From Sipunculus nudus (taxonomy: Eukaryota; Annelida; Sipuncula; Golfingiida; Sipunculidae), in the NCBI GenBank assembly GCA_026874595.1, contig CM049313.1, forward strand, positions 38,468,659 to 38,532,658: a stretch of 64,000 nt of DNA. The letters run 5' to 3'. The translations under genes were made by a program, and so were the position numbers. Shown here piece after piece: positions 24,966-36,659 of the stretch (within the stretch, counting starts at the first letter, position 1; every line of letters starts with the position of its first letter). The notes beneath the pieces are model-generated. The model saw only the letters and a list, made by a program, of their open reading frames with translations. It did no database searches and was not told where the DNA came from.

Positions 24966-26812
24966 TTGATTAAATGGCAGAGTTTAATATAGTGTATATC
25001 TGTAACATTTCAGACATTGGATTGAAGTAAATTTTAAGTTACTTATTGATTGCAAGCTTGGCAGCCCAGTCAGATGCAGGTGCTGACAAAATCACTTTAA
25101 TAATAAGCTTGACTCTTGAGTGTTGCATGTGTTAACCAACAGTACCTAAGTGCACCCTATCTATGACCTTAGTCACCAGAACAACTTCTGTGGCCCCAAA
25201 CTATTTGGGTATTAGAGGTTATATATACCATCCTGTATATACCATACCAAACAGAAAACAGAATCCATGTATGTGTATGTATTACATACATTATTCTTCT
25301 GTACTGCATACGCATACATAATGCATACATGTATGCGGAATGCTAGCTTAACTTGCACTGATACACCTTGATAAGGTGATGTAGAACTTGATAGGAGAAT
25401 TAAAATTAAATTATCAATCAATAAGAAATTCAGATTTGACATGCCTGATAGGAAATGTGTGGTCTGGGGCTCACCCAATTTACATGATGTACTCAATATG
25501 ATAAGGCTAGGTAGTGAGTTGCTCAGATACTTAGCATACTGATAAGACAAAAGTCAGTGCATGTCTGTATAGATAAAACCTGGAAGTAGGGTATTTCTGA
25601 TAAGATAACAATTGGCAGTGAGTAGCTAAGACAAACATGACTGATAAGGCTTGGCAGTGAGGAGCTCAAAATCATTACTCAAAAGCATTACAGAAACTAC
25701 CTCATTCTAGTTGTCTCCTATATTTGATCATAGTGTCACAGGGGATGTACTTCAGGTGAGGGTCAGTAGGGTCAGAGTGTTTTGCTTTAAACAATTATCA
25801 TGAAGCATGTCAAAATACAAATCTATTTTACACTTACCTTTTAAATGTCACTAGAGCTAATCTGGTTAATATTAATTTCTGAAATTACAGATTTGCATGA
25901 GGAGCTCATACTGCCTCACAAGATAATCTGAATGCAAATATATGACATATTGAAACAATGACTCGTATATGGATAGATTTCTCTAAGTAATATGTAGTTA
26001 AAATATTATTCACATATTGTCCAACATAATCATTATCATTGTCTAAATTTCAATTAACAATCAAAATATGAATATCAGTTGTAGTTGGTGTCTGTCTGAT
26101 GCATTTGTTGCAGTCCTTTTATTCAATAAGCAAACAAATGTCCTGAAGTTAATGCAGCATTACCCAGTTTACATTGGTTTTTTCATGGTCATGTTCTCCA
26201 CAAGTTTCTCCACAAATCATAATATAAATCAAAGAGGGTTATCCTCCAGTCATAAACCTGGTCATTGAAAATCCTTATATGAGTCAATAGAGTAAAACAG
26301 TGGAACCTTTCTGAAAGACCAACTGTCTAATAAGACCACCTGTCTATCAAGGCCACTCTTAAGTGAACTATGCATTCATATATTGGTTATAACTGACCTG
26401 TCTAATGAGGCACCTGTGAATAAAAACCACTTTAGGCTAGTCCCAAGGGGGGCCATATTACACGGGTTAACTGTATATATTTGGGTTCATTGTGACAAAT
26501 CTTGCCAATGTCTGAGGGTGTGGTTACACGTCAAATAGGTCTTGTGTCATATGATACTGTCATTGTGTCACCATTTTACCATAATGTTTATATGTCATCC
26601 ATCAACATTCCCAGACTACTCTTTCGCAACACTTCTTCTATTACTTACATGTCTTCCCTAAATCAAATGGATTTTTTATGTAAAACCTATGATTAAAAGG
26701 TAAAATTGCCTGTTTCTGGAAAAACTTAATTTGAACACAACCTTTTTAGTTTTGGCATAACTTCTATGATGACATATATGAGGACTCCACACGGAGCTGT
26801 TTACTTTATTAG
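24966..26812. other. Intron sequence; possible mariner-like remnant near 26294-26472
   Basis: Most of this stretch shows nothing. At 26294 'acagtggaacct' and at 26462 'gggttaactgta' form weak inverted ends around 'caaggccact' repeats of about 70 bp, possibly a decayed TA-type MITE. Confidence 0.3.
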
Positions 26813-26918
26813 ACTGTAGGTATGGCAGTCCTGACTGACCTAGATATCCCCAGAAAGCCTTGTTGGTACGAGTATGAAAATCCAATTGTTCCGTATGCTG
26901 AGAAAATGTTTGTATTTG
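26813..26918 (+). CDS. TEP: TEP alternative bait exon V3
   Basis: The acceptor is actttattag at 26812 and the donor G|gtgagt at 26919; 106 nt, phase 0-1. The framework half is TVGMAVLTDLDIPRKPC (R of RPC replaced by K, S of LSDL by T) and the variable half WYEYENPIVPYAEKMFVF. The variable half is aromatic and acidic. About 20 nt before and 60 nt after the exon resemble the flanks of V4, indicating that V3 and V4 are sister duplicates. Confidence 0.88.
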
Positions 26919-27471
26919 GTGAGTAATTACCTTGCAGTCCATACACGAAATTCCTGAATGCTGCACAGTTATCCCAGCTTGAATCTTGGTAGAGCTTCAG
27001 TTTCAGCCTCTGAAGCTTGATAGAGCTTCAGTTTCATAGGCAGGGCCAAAACCTGAACAAGTTGATAATTGTCACTACCAAAATTTTCTCAGTTGTTGCT
27101 AGGGCAGATTTCCAGTAGGGACAATTTCTGCTTCAGACATTTTTGTATCATGCATATATTTAATGAGATTATTTGCTATTTGCATATTTGTATCATTTGA
27201 CTAATTTGCATATGTAAATATGCATACATGCAATAAGAAAAACGATGCTGATTTGAAATATAAATAAAAAAATGATTCATGTTAGTAGCATTATAAGTTC
27301 AGTAACCAACAAATCTTTTTAACCATACATTCATTTCTAGACTTTCAATTAGCACTTAATGAACACAATTTGTCAGCCTTACAGCTCCTTCATTTCTGAA
27401 ATCATAATATTGAAACTTTTGATTCCTAAATGATTGTGATCATCTCTACCCATCAATTTCAACATTTTTCA

Positions 27472-30014
27472 TTTTTAGCTCAGCTGACTATAAGTCATCT
27501 GAGCTATAGTCTTGGTCCTTTGTCCGGCCGTCCGGCCGTCCATCCGTTAACAGGGCACGTTTTGAAACCGTTGGACCTACGATTCCAATATTTTGCATGC
27601 CATTAGATGTCCCCAAAATGTCCTGCCATACTGAAAATTGGATCATTAGGACTTCGTTCCTTCGAGATGTTAAGGAAAAAAAACCTCCATTTTCCATAAA
27701 AAAAAGCCATTGTTACACTTCAAGGCTGCCTAATATCAAAACCACTGATCTGTTTGTGATCATATTTAGTATTCACATTCTTCCATACATTTTCTATGAA
27801 CATACCAAAAATTAGGTCAGTATTGGGTATTATTTTGAAGTTATGGGCCAAAACATAATGCAATTTAAAAAAAACAGGAAATATATTTACTTACCTAACA
27901 TGAGAATTGCTGAACCTAGAGACTTTTTTTCAGGAATATAACTTAATTTAATCAAGATTCAATTGTTTACCCAAAATTAGATTTGAATTTTGCAAATTTT
28001 TCAAGTTATTGGCATAAATAAAAATCAATACCTTAAATTTTGTCCAACTTTGGCAATGGCATGTTTTTTCCCTGTTAGCACTGTTGATTTAATTTTCACA
28101 GCATATACATAAGGATTTAATCTTTTAAAATCTGAAATTTCAAAGGTATTGATTGGAAAGAGTAGCTTTAATTCAAGTTTTCATACACCATGTCAAGTGT
28201 TGTTTACATCTAGCCCACCTAGTAGTACAGTCTTCACTTGCATTATGTAACCCACCCAAGGCAGCTTGCCTTGGCTCAGCTTGGCCACTACTAGCAGGCT
28301 TCCCCTCTGCCCTGCACCCCCCCCCCAGATGGTGCATAAACTAGATGAATGTTATTATTTTCTGTATTTGATTCATTCTTATTCTAGGCTATGCTACATT
28401 TTAGATTTTGTATTGTACCACCAGGGTAACAATGATTAAAGTGCACATTTAAATGTTTTGACAAAGTGATGTATTGCTGTGAAAGTGTGGATGTTCATCA
28501 GATAAGTAATTCCTTACTTCAGAAGAGTAAAAACTTCACCAGGTGTGAAATTGACTATTAATTCCAGTAATAAATTAAAGCTGGGATAGTAATTAGCACA
28601 ATGATATTGTTTGTCCCTTATTCAACCAACAGTGTGTATATTTTATTTGAAAAGATGTTTTATTTTATCAAATTTACTTAATCTTTTATTTTATTTTGAT
28701 GAATAAAATTTAGTATGTACTGAAAACACCTATGTGCAAAACTTTTAAATAGTGATTCAAGGAATAATTTTGTAAATGCCATGTTGTGGCATTATTTTCT
28801 TTTGAATTCAGTTTAAACATTTTGATTTAAAAATAATAAAATATATGCGTATGCATAATATGACCCAATATGAGCTACAGTCTGGATATAAAATGATTGC
28901 AACCATTGCAACAATTCTAATATTTTAACTTATTTTTTCAGTGTTTTACTCTGTATATATAATGATTGCAACTTTTGCAACAATTCTAATATTTTAACTT
29001 ATATTTTCAGTTATTTTTATTAAAAATTGATAAAACTTGTAAATAAAAAAAAAATATTCAGATAAAACCTTCTTAATTGAAAAAGTGGATATGCTAAAAA
29101 AATAGGCTTATGTATAAACTTAAATGCATTATTCCCTTGAAAGTGAAATAAAGGTATTAGTCCATTCTGTCCACTTGCCTGTCCGTCTGTAAATTTTCAT
29201 ATGCATCACAGTATCTCAAAACTTTGACTGTTTTTCTTCATGCTAGTCTTGTCAGAGTATTAGTTTGCAATCATATATTTAGAACTTTACTTTAACCAAT
29301 TAGGAGGGCCCCTTTCCTCTTAGCTTCTCATATTTTTATATAAATGAAAAACATTACAACAGAACATTTCTACATCCACCTTCGTGCTGCCCTCACTTTT
29401 CCCTTCTCTGAACCCCATCCTAAAGCCAGCCTCAGTAAACAAGAACAAGATGAATCAGATATATTCATACTTTAATATTTTGTATAACTATTCGTCCATA
29501 GGTACCTATGTACATGCCAGAAATTATGTCAATATTGTGTAATATGTAGACAATGGTCATCACAGTAATGTAGCTTGTCAAGACTAAAGAGATATTGTGT
29601 CCTACAGTCACAAATTCATAAATCCCTTCATCAGCATAGTTAATTGTAACATCATATCTGTCAAATTGTAAGGTTGCAGACTTCCATACACTGTAGATCC
29701 TTCAACAAATAGCCTTATCATCATTCTACTACTGCTTATTACTGCTGTCATTGCATTCATATTTGCTCAAATATATCACAATTTTCAACCCCTCCTAAAT
29801 AAATAAAAAATAAACCACTATATTTTACTCTATTAATCCATCAGTCAGGTAATTTCATTTATCATTTATTCACATATTACATTACATTCCTTTATAATTG
29901 CCCAACATGTCCATGATATTCATAAGCTTTATCAACTGGATATAGTATCACAGTGGAGAAACATTTATAGTCCAGTCACAATCAGCTGAGCGCCGTGATC
30001 CATGGGTCCCTTGT
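27472..30014 (+). mobile_element. Family B (Helentron-like) element, copy 3, between V3 and V4
   Basis: It starts ATTTTTAGCTCAGCTGACTATAAG, with the AGCTCAG...CTGAGCT palindrome and a 'gtccggccgtccggccgtcc' tract, and ends TCAGCTGAGCGCCGTGATCCATGGGTCCCTTGTTT. It is 2.5 kb and closely matches 48240-50651, including the poly-C tract (28318) and the duplicated 'gattgcaacttttgcaacaattctaatattttaacttat' units near 28895 and 28965. No coding capacity is apparent. Confidence 0.72.
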
Positions 30015-30299
30015 TTCATACGCTGTTGATTTGAAATTAAGGAACATAGCTCATTAGTCTTATAGTTTCTATTCCAATAAAGACATTACAAGGAAAATAG
30101 GCAAATCTCTGTTAAATTGTGAACCATACAGACCCAAAATTTTCATTTGCCTTGATATCTATGCCCCTGATGTCTGTGCATTTGTGGTTTTCATTCCATT
30201 ACCATTTATCATGTAAAGTGATGTTATTAATTAACGACTTGATTGATGTGTAGTATGTGTGTTGGGACTATTTAAACATGGAGATGTTTACTTTGTTAG

Positions 30300-30408
30300 A
30301 CTGTAGGGATTGCGGTCCTGAGTGACCTAGCGATGATCACAAGGCCTTGTATATATGTTGATGGACCTGCATTCTATAAACTTCATCATATTGATATGGA
30401 TATGGATA
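30300..30408 (+). CDS. TEP: TEP alternative bait exon V4
   Basis: The acceptor is tactttgttag at 30299 and the donor A|gtgagt at 30409; 109 nt, phase 0-1. The framework half is TVGIAVLSDLAMITRPC and the variable half IYVDGPAFYKLHHIDMDMD. The variable half is acidic and Met/His-rich, unlike V1, V2 or V6. The flanking intron bases resemble those of V3. Confidence 0.9.
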
Positions 30409-31575
30409 GTGAGTACCAGTATTAACACAGCAGTACATGCATGAGGCCTTCTGAAAGCTGCACTGTTTACCCAGCCTCAGCCTTTATTGGTTAAGCCAAT
30501 AACTGACCAATACAGTGGCAATACTGTTGCTTGTGCAGGAAAATTCAGTAGTTCACATGCTTCTGTGACTTGACCTGAATTTTCATTATGTTTGAAGCTT
30601 TGTAGATTTAAATTTCAGGAGATAAATTAAAATGATTGAATTAAAGACATTTGTTCTACAGTTAGAAGAAATGCTTCAAATATATATCACAATACATTGT
30701 TGGATTCAAATGATTTTTCATGAATTACATTATTAACACATATTATCTCCAGCAAATTTAAATTTGTAAACAATTACATATGTAAAATTTTCTGTGCAGA
30801 ATCAAGTGAGTGCAGAATGTAATCTTTGATTTACATGAAGAAGTACAGATGGTACTATGCATGTATGTTGCAGCCTGCTGTATTTATATTTGTCTGTTAT
30901 AAGTATTGACATTAATAATTTTTTTTCATAGGTTTACTTTTAGATATGGACTAAGTTGAGCCATCAAGGATGATAATGTTTTGTTAATCTAATAATTTAT
31001 TCTTTCATTCAGGTATCTGTCCTGTTCAGTTTTCTCAGTTTACTTATTCATATTATCATACTCTGTGTATTATAAGATTTAAGTGGCTTAAGTTATATTT
31101 TATACTGATGAAATAAATATCAGGTAAATAAGCTTATAAATATAAGGTAACTGGTCTGGACCATACGAGGATAGGACTGGTCAGAATCCTGATCGGGATT
31201 TGGTTTCAGCTGAATCCTCCAACTAGTCAATAACTGGATCAATGATTGGTCCAGTCAGAATCTTCATAAAAATGCAGGCAGGAACTGAATCTTGATTGGC
31301 ATCTTAGCTCTGACATATACACAAATACACACCCAGACACAAACACACAGATTCACTTGTCCTTTTTCGATGTGCACTTGTTATTGAGTTCCGAAAATTC
31401 TTGATATTGAGTACTTGATGTTGGGTACTTTTTTAATTGCCCCCCCCCCCACCTTCCCTGATTTGAAGAGAATGGGGGAAATGACTCTTTGGCAAACATA
31501 TATCACTAAATTTGCATTTGCTTTCCCATCTTTCTATATAGATTAATGGTCCAACATTACACTGCAGAATCTTTC
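30409..31575. other. Intron sequence, nothing recognised
   Basis: No repeat ends or exons recognised between V4 and the tandem duplication that starts at 31576. Confidence 0.35.
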
Positions 31576-32456
31576 AGGTGTTGCACATGATGTTCCCACG
31601 TGTTTGGAAGTTGTGCATCCATTGTGTTGAACACTATTGTCTCATGTGGTCACAAAATTGAAAATTCAATTTTTTACCCCCTCCTTCTCCAGTGAAGTAC
31701 TCCGCAACAGGAGGTAGGTTGCTACAGGTGTTACACCACATGAGGGGTTTTCATAAATTGGAAAAGTATTTGCAGACATACACACACCTATACATATATA
31801 TTCTTTGCTGTTTTAGACTTAGTTAAAGGAAAAAATGGCAAGGTTTTCCAGGGAATTCCAGTTCCATAACTTTGCCAGTCTACTTGTACATTTTACTTAT
31901 TTGTATTTTTTTCACTATTATAGATAGTAGGACTTGTAACACTAAGTGACCTTGAAGTCAAGGTGCTACCTTGTGGTAGTGGTCCAGAGGTGTTGCACAT
32001 GATGTTCCCACATGTGTTTGGAAGTTGTGCATCCATTGTGTGGAGCAGTGTTGTCTCATGTTGAGTTCTAGGTGGAACACAACAAAATTGAAAATACAAT
32101 TTTTGGGACTCTAATACACTGGAGATTAATTTTACCCCCTCTGCCCCCAGCGAAGTACTCATCAACAGGAGGTACTTCGCTACAGGTGTTAAGTACACCA
32201 TATAAGGTGTTTTCATACACTGGAAAAGTATTTGCAGACATACACACACATATACGTATATATATTTTTGCTGTTTTATACTGAGATGAAGAAAAAATGG
32301 CTAGGTTTTCCTGGGAATCCCAGTTCCATAACTTTGCCAGTCTACTTGTACATTTTACTTATTGGTAATTTTATCACTATTATAGCTAGTAGGACTTGTA
32401 ACACTAAGTGACCTTGAAGTCAAGGTGCGACCTTGTGGTAGTGGTCGAGGGTGGAG
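31576..32456 (+). repeat. Tandem duplication containing bait exon V5 and most of V6
   Basis: Unit 1 (31576-31987) and unit 2 (31988-32456) are homologous throughout ('ttgcacatgatgttcccac', 'gaagtactc', 'tttgcagacatacacaca', 'tttgccagtctacttgtaca', then the exon). The 8-mer AGGTGTTG begins unit 1 (31576), begins unit 2 (31988) and follows unit 2 (32457, inside V6). This marks the duplication breakpoints as microhomology. Confidence 0.88.
31924..32061 (+). pseudogene. TEP: TEP bait exon V5, truncated duplicate
   Basis: The acceptor is cactattatag at 31923. The framework half IVGLVTLSDLEVKVLPCGSG is almost identical to V6, but R of RPC is L. After GSG the sequence crosses the duplication junction into copied intron. 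The frame stays open to a TGA at 32062-32064 with no good donor in the required phase. So V5 has an intact 5' splice acceptor and framework but lost its variable half and donor; inclusion would probably produce a truncated protein. Confidence 0.8.
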
Positions 32457-32488
32457 AGGTGTTGATAGGCCTCTACCGATTGACAGCA
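32386..32488 (+). CDS. TEP: TEP alternative bait exon V6
   Basis: The acceptor is atcactattatag at 32385 and the donor A|gtaagt at 32489; 103 nt, phase 0-1. The framework half is LVGLVTLSDLEVKVRPC and the variable half GSGRGWRGVDRPLPID. The variable half is Gly/Arg-rich. This is the complete version of the exon whose first half was duplicated to give V5. It joins in frame to 35548. Confidence 0.9.
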
Positions 32489-34408
32489 GTAAGTTATGCC
32501 TTGTTTTCTTTGACATTAAGTTTCTTTATATCTTTACTTTGTTAGATCTGGTAATATTTCACGTAACAACACTTTTCTTTAACATTACATGATTCCCTCT
32601 TCTTGGCCATCTTAACTTTGCTGATTCTTGAATTCCAGTGCTATGTTTCACAAAAGGAGCACTATCTGGCATGTGTCGTTAGGCAGGTTTACTCCTAAGG
32701 TCCTGAGGTACCTTCATACAAAAGGGAACCTTTGTATTCTGATTGAAGCTGAAAGTCACTAAACCTATCTACTGCTGTCTTTCCTTTTTGTTACTTCATT
32801 AATCTTAAAACTTTCTTCATTAATCTTAAAACCTTCATTATTAATCTTAAAACCTTCATTATTAATCTTAAAACCTTATGATGATATTGGCTGTAAATAT
32901 TTATCAGTAGCATTTAGCTATATGATGGACATGTTTGAAGAGGAATATAGGAACAAGCATGACCATGCTCAAACTTATGCTGTGGGTAGATCATCATGCT
33001 GTATAGACCTACCATAAAAATAATAACACCTTCATACATTCTATCTATAGTTTGGCCATTAATGCACTGTTTGGTATAGAGGCCTTCTTGTCCTTGTGAA
33101 ACAATCTATGTTCCTTATGTGACAGGAATATATAAGCCCTACTGACATTTCGGCTGAAACTTGCTTCATCAGTTATATTTTAAGAGGCAGAAAGTAATTA
33201 TAGTGTGTAGTAGCCTAGAAAGACAGGTTAAGGGTTTAATTTTGGGATAAACCCTGTTTGTATTTTCACCCTTGACACTGTGACACTTCATGTTAGGTAG
33301 ATTGTAATGTTCAAGTAGTGAAACATGAACAAAGTCCCATGGTGATACTCAACTTAGAGTATCTTAGATATCAGAGTTCCTGCAAGGAAAAAAAATTAAT
33401 GTCCATCTGATCAAAAGGCAGGGAGGGTGTGGAAGGGAGGATTCCCCCTTCCTTAGTGTGGAAAATTTTGAAATTTATGCTATCTTAGCAACCGTTCTTG
33501 ATCTCTAAATTTTTTTATTGTACCTGGCCAGCATCTGAAGTTCTGACACAGATCTGTCAAAGCAATGGCATGGTGTCACTAATAAAACCAAAGCATTAGG
33601 CGCGGGAACCCTGTAATAAAACAATTAAAATTGGGGAAAAAAGGCAGTGTAAAAGAAAGACTTCAGGGTCGCAGGAACCCTGGATATCCAGAGCAAGTTT
33701 GTGTACCCAGGGGAAGTTGGTGGATTGAATGCAATAGAATTGGTATATTAGGGTTATTTTCATTCTGTACATGGTGGCCTATTTTTGTGTACCTCGGCTG
33801 TGTATGGCATTAAGCTAAAGTTGTTGCTGGCCCTTTGTCAGGTGTCTTACATTAGGCAAGATTCTCTACCTGATATGAACCCAGATGTTTGCAGTTACAA
33901 GTCCAGTGTTCCCTTGTCTAAAACCATAGATATACAGTTATAACTAACATCACCAGAAGCAAAACTTCCCTCGCACATAAAAAAAAAGTTGCACTGACTC
34001 TTCTGGATTGACTGACATTCATTTGGACATTTCCATAATCTATGATCTGTGTCTATACCTAAAATTGGGTCAGTGGGACATATTTTATTGAGTTGAAGTC
34101 ACATAACATGTCACCTGTTACAGGTAAACATAAATCAATCAAAGTAAAGTTCAACCCCTGACAAATACATGGTTATACCTTTTGACTTGATGTTATAACC
34201 AATTAATTAAAGTTCCTGTGTTTGTCATTTCTGTCAATCTAACATAAATGTTTAGTTTTTTTAAATTCTTTTCAGTCTTTTATTAATATCTTGTCAGTAT
34301 CTGTCTCACTAATTTTGCATTTTCTTTTGAATTTAATCATATTCAAGTAAAAGGATCTTAACATTGCTTCTTTCAGTGAAATTGGAGACAATGTTAAATA
34401 TCAGTTTA
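32489..34408. other. Intron sequence, nothing recognised except a short direct repeat
   Basis: At 32803-32876 'cttcatta.ttaatcttaaaac' is repeated four times. Otherwise no repeat ends, exons or RNA genes are recognised. Confidence 0.4.
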
Positions 34409-34557
34409 TGACCTAACAACTATTAAAGTGATAATCCTAATCTGTATAGTTACATCAATAGTAGCTATTTTAATTTTGTTAATTACCAATGTAATCCTAC
34501 TAATCAGTTTAAAAATCTAAACAGATTTGGATTATCAATATAATAGTTGTTAGGTCA
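34409..34557. mobile_element. Short TA-flanked MITE, 149 bp
   Basis: The ends are TGACCTAACAACTATTA and TAATAGTTGTTAGGTCA; the inverted repeats extend about 36 bp with a few mismatches. TA flanks both ends (34407-34408, 34558-34559). The size and TA duplication fit a Tc1/mariner-derived MITE. Confidence 0.85.
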
Positions 34558-35547
34558 TACTTACATTCACGATATGTCTGCTATGGGCTATGATGACCAA
34601 ATCAATATTTTTTTGTATACCACAGCATGTGATCTTCATAAAGTAGACTGTTTAAATAACTTTAAAGTGTGTGTGTGTGTGTGTCACTTTGTTCAAGGTG
34701 CATAATGTTGATACATGTGTAAGCTTTAATCAGTTTACCAGACGGCCAGGTACTTATTGTAGTCTGAGTTTAGGTCACGCGTTAATATGCATGCAGAGGT
34801 CATATGCAGATTTATGCATTGTTGACAGAGAAAATAAATTTAAAAAAAATTAACAAATGAGGAACTGTGCTCCTCTGCAAATTTGCTGCTACTGATTGGG
34901 TATATCTAATGTCACTGACCAAGTTGGTAGCACAGTTTGATGTAAAAGAAACACTGTGTGTTTGCATGAATATTTAACTAACATGGCTTTTGTGTTTTAT
35001 AGTATTAATCATTCCTGGCATGATCACTTACAGTGCTTTTTTACATTAATTTATGATATATGATATTTAAGTTGTTGTATAGTGAAAATTTTGAAATTTC
35101 AGACTGATGAAAGGCCAGTTTCATTGTTTTTCGTTGTTATTGGCTAGATTAGTACCTATTTAATACCAGTAATATCTTGCAACCTCAAAGATTTATGTTG
35201 ATTAAAGGTTTGCCTATCCAATTTTCATTAACTTTATTGATACCCAGTTAAAAGAATCAGTTGTATTTATTACAATTATTTTAATTATTGATTTTATATA
35301 TCACTTACAATACAAGACAGCTATAATGTTTTCTAATTGATTAATAATATATTGAAATCATAAGTTAAAAAAAAAGAAAAATGATATTATATTTCTGAAC
35401 CATGTCTGTAATTTAAACTGTAATAATTACTGCTAAAATAATGTAAAAAGTATTAATTTTATTCATTTCAGAATCAGAAAATACAATAAAACAAAGCATG
35501 CTGTCTTTAAAAGCTGGTGTTTTAAATTTTAATGTCTACTAAACCAG
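34558..35547. other. Intron sequence, (GT)n at about 34668-34683 only
   Basis: A short GT microsatellite is present; otherwise AT-rich intron with no recognised features before the A2M-domain exon. Confidence 0.4.
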
Positions 35548-35632
35548 GTGGACCATCAGGAGGTGGAAAGGAACAAGAACAAGTTCGTAAATTCTTCCCT
35601 GAGACATGGCTGTGGCAACTTGTTGACATCAG
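35548..35632 (+). CDS. TEP: TEP exon: junction after the bait, start of MG7/A2M domain
   Basis: The acceptor is ctaaaccag at 35547 and the donor AG|gttggt at 35633; 85 nt, accepts phase 1, leaves phase 2. The translation (after the split Gly or Ser codon) is GPSGGGKEQEQVRK then FFPETWLWQLVDI. F-PETWLW is the most conserved opening of the A2M domain. The Gly/Glu/Gln-rich first part is the hinge downstream of the bait; all bait exons join here. Confidence 0.95.
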
Positions 35633-36019
35633 GTTGGTCAAAATGTGTCAGTCTAATGGAGAGGGCATTTTAAGCTTACTGCATGGATATGTCAAAATGT
35701 CAGCTTATTGGATGTGTGTCTATACATGCAGCCTCAGACAACTTTTCTAGCTGCTGAAAAATGCATAATTATCAATTAAAAGAGTGAGAAGAAAAGAAAA
35801 TCTGTAAGGATCAGATACTGAAGGGTATAAAAGGAGGTAATGTAAAAGACCCTTAAAAAACTAAAATTTTCCTTCAAAAACCTTGAAAAAATCATTTAAA
35901 AAATTTAAACATTTTAAGAACATCTTGAGTATCTAAATGCTGTGATTCTAAAAAATTAAGAAATTTTTTTTAAAAATTGTGATAATTTTATAAATTGCTT
36001 ACTGTTGTATTTTTTTTAG

Positions 36020-36245
36020 TGGCAGTGAATCTGACCTCGGGCTCACCGTACCTGATACGATCACTGACTGGTATGGTGCCATGTTTTGTACGAACATGGT
36101 AACAGGAGTAGCTGTGTCTGAAACAAGTACTCTCCGAGCATTCCAGCCGTTCTTTGCATCATTCAGTTTGCCTTATTCCATTATTCGTGGAGAGAAGGTT
36201 CCAATTTTGGTGACTGTGTTCAACTACTTGTCTGAATGCCTTGTG
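36020..36245 (+). CDS. TEP: TEP exon: MG7 / A2M domain core
   Basis: The acceptor is tttttttag at 36019 and the donor GTG|gtgagt at 36246; 226 nt, phase 2 in, phase 0 out. The translation contains LTVPDTITDWYGAMFC, GVAVSE, LRAFQPFFASFSLPYS and IIRGEKVPILVTVFNYLSE. PDTIT-W, L-F-PFF...LP-S and RGE...V-NYL are signature A2M-domain motifs. This is the strongest family match in the window together with the thioester exon. Confidence 0.97.
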
Positions 36246-36490
36246 GTGAGTTTACCATATTACTGACGTGTAAGGCCTGTACAACAACCTGTCCAGAGAT
36301 TTTTCATGATGATTATTTAAGTAAGCCAATTGAATAGTTTCTCTTGAAGGGTAAATATTGTCTTACCTTGAACTGAAACTGTACAATAAAATGAACCAAA
36401 ATATGACAAAACAATATACACACTTCATGACATGTTTATTGCTGAGAATTGATGTTGAATCCCATCATGATGTAAGTTAATGCATAACTT

Positions 36491-36492
<2 letters not shown>

Positions 36493-36564
<72 letters not shown>

Positions 36565-36604
36565 TTATATATATTTTATTATTATTATTATTATTATTAT
36601 TAAT
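36493..36604. repeat. (TA)n and (TTA)n microsatellite
   Basis: An uninterrupted AT dinucleotide run of about 60 bases grades into TATATTTATATA and then (ATT)n. It lies in the intron between the A2M-domain exon and the next exon. Confidence 0.95.
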
Positions 36605-36659
36605 TTAACCAATCACTTATGACATGGCCGTAAAAACAAAACTGTCCATAAAGGAAATA

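Noticed and set aside
18941-26812. Nearly equal V1-V2 and V2-V3 spacing (3,937 and 3,935 bp) as evidence of a tandem unit
   Set aside because: The introns contain different elements (family B in one, family C in the other), so the equality is coincidence.
33110-33200. Additional bait exon between V6 and 35548
   Set aside because: I looked for the LSDL...RPC framework from 32489 to 35547 and found no match with an acceptor.
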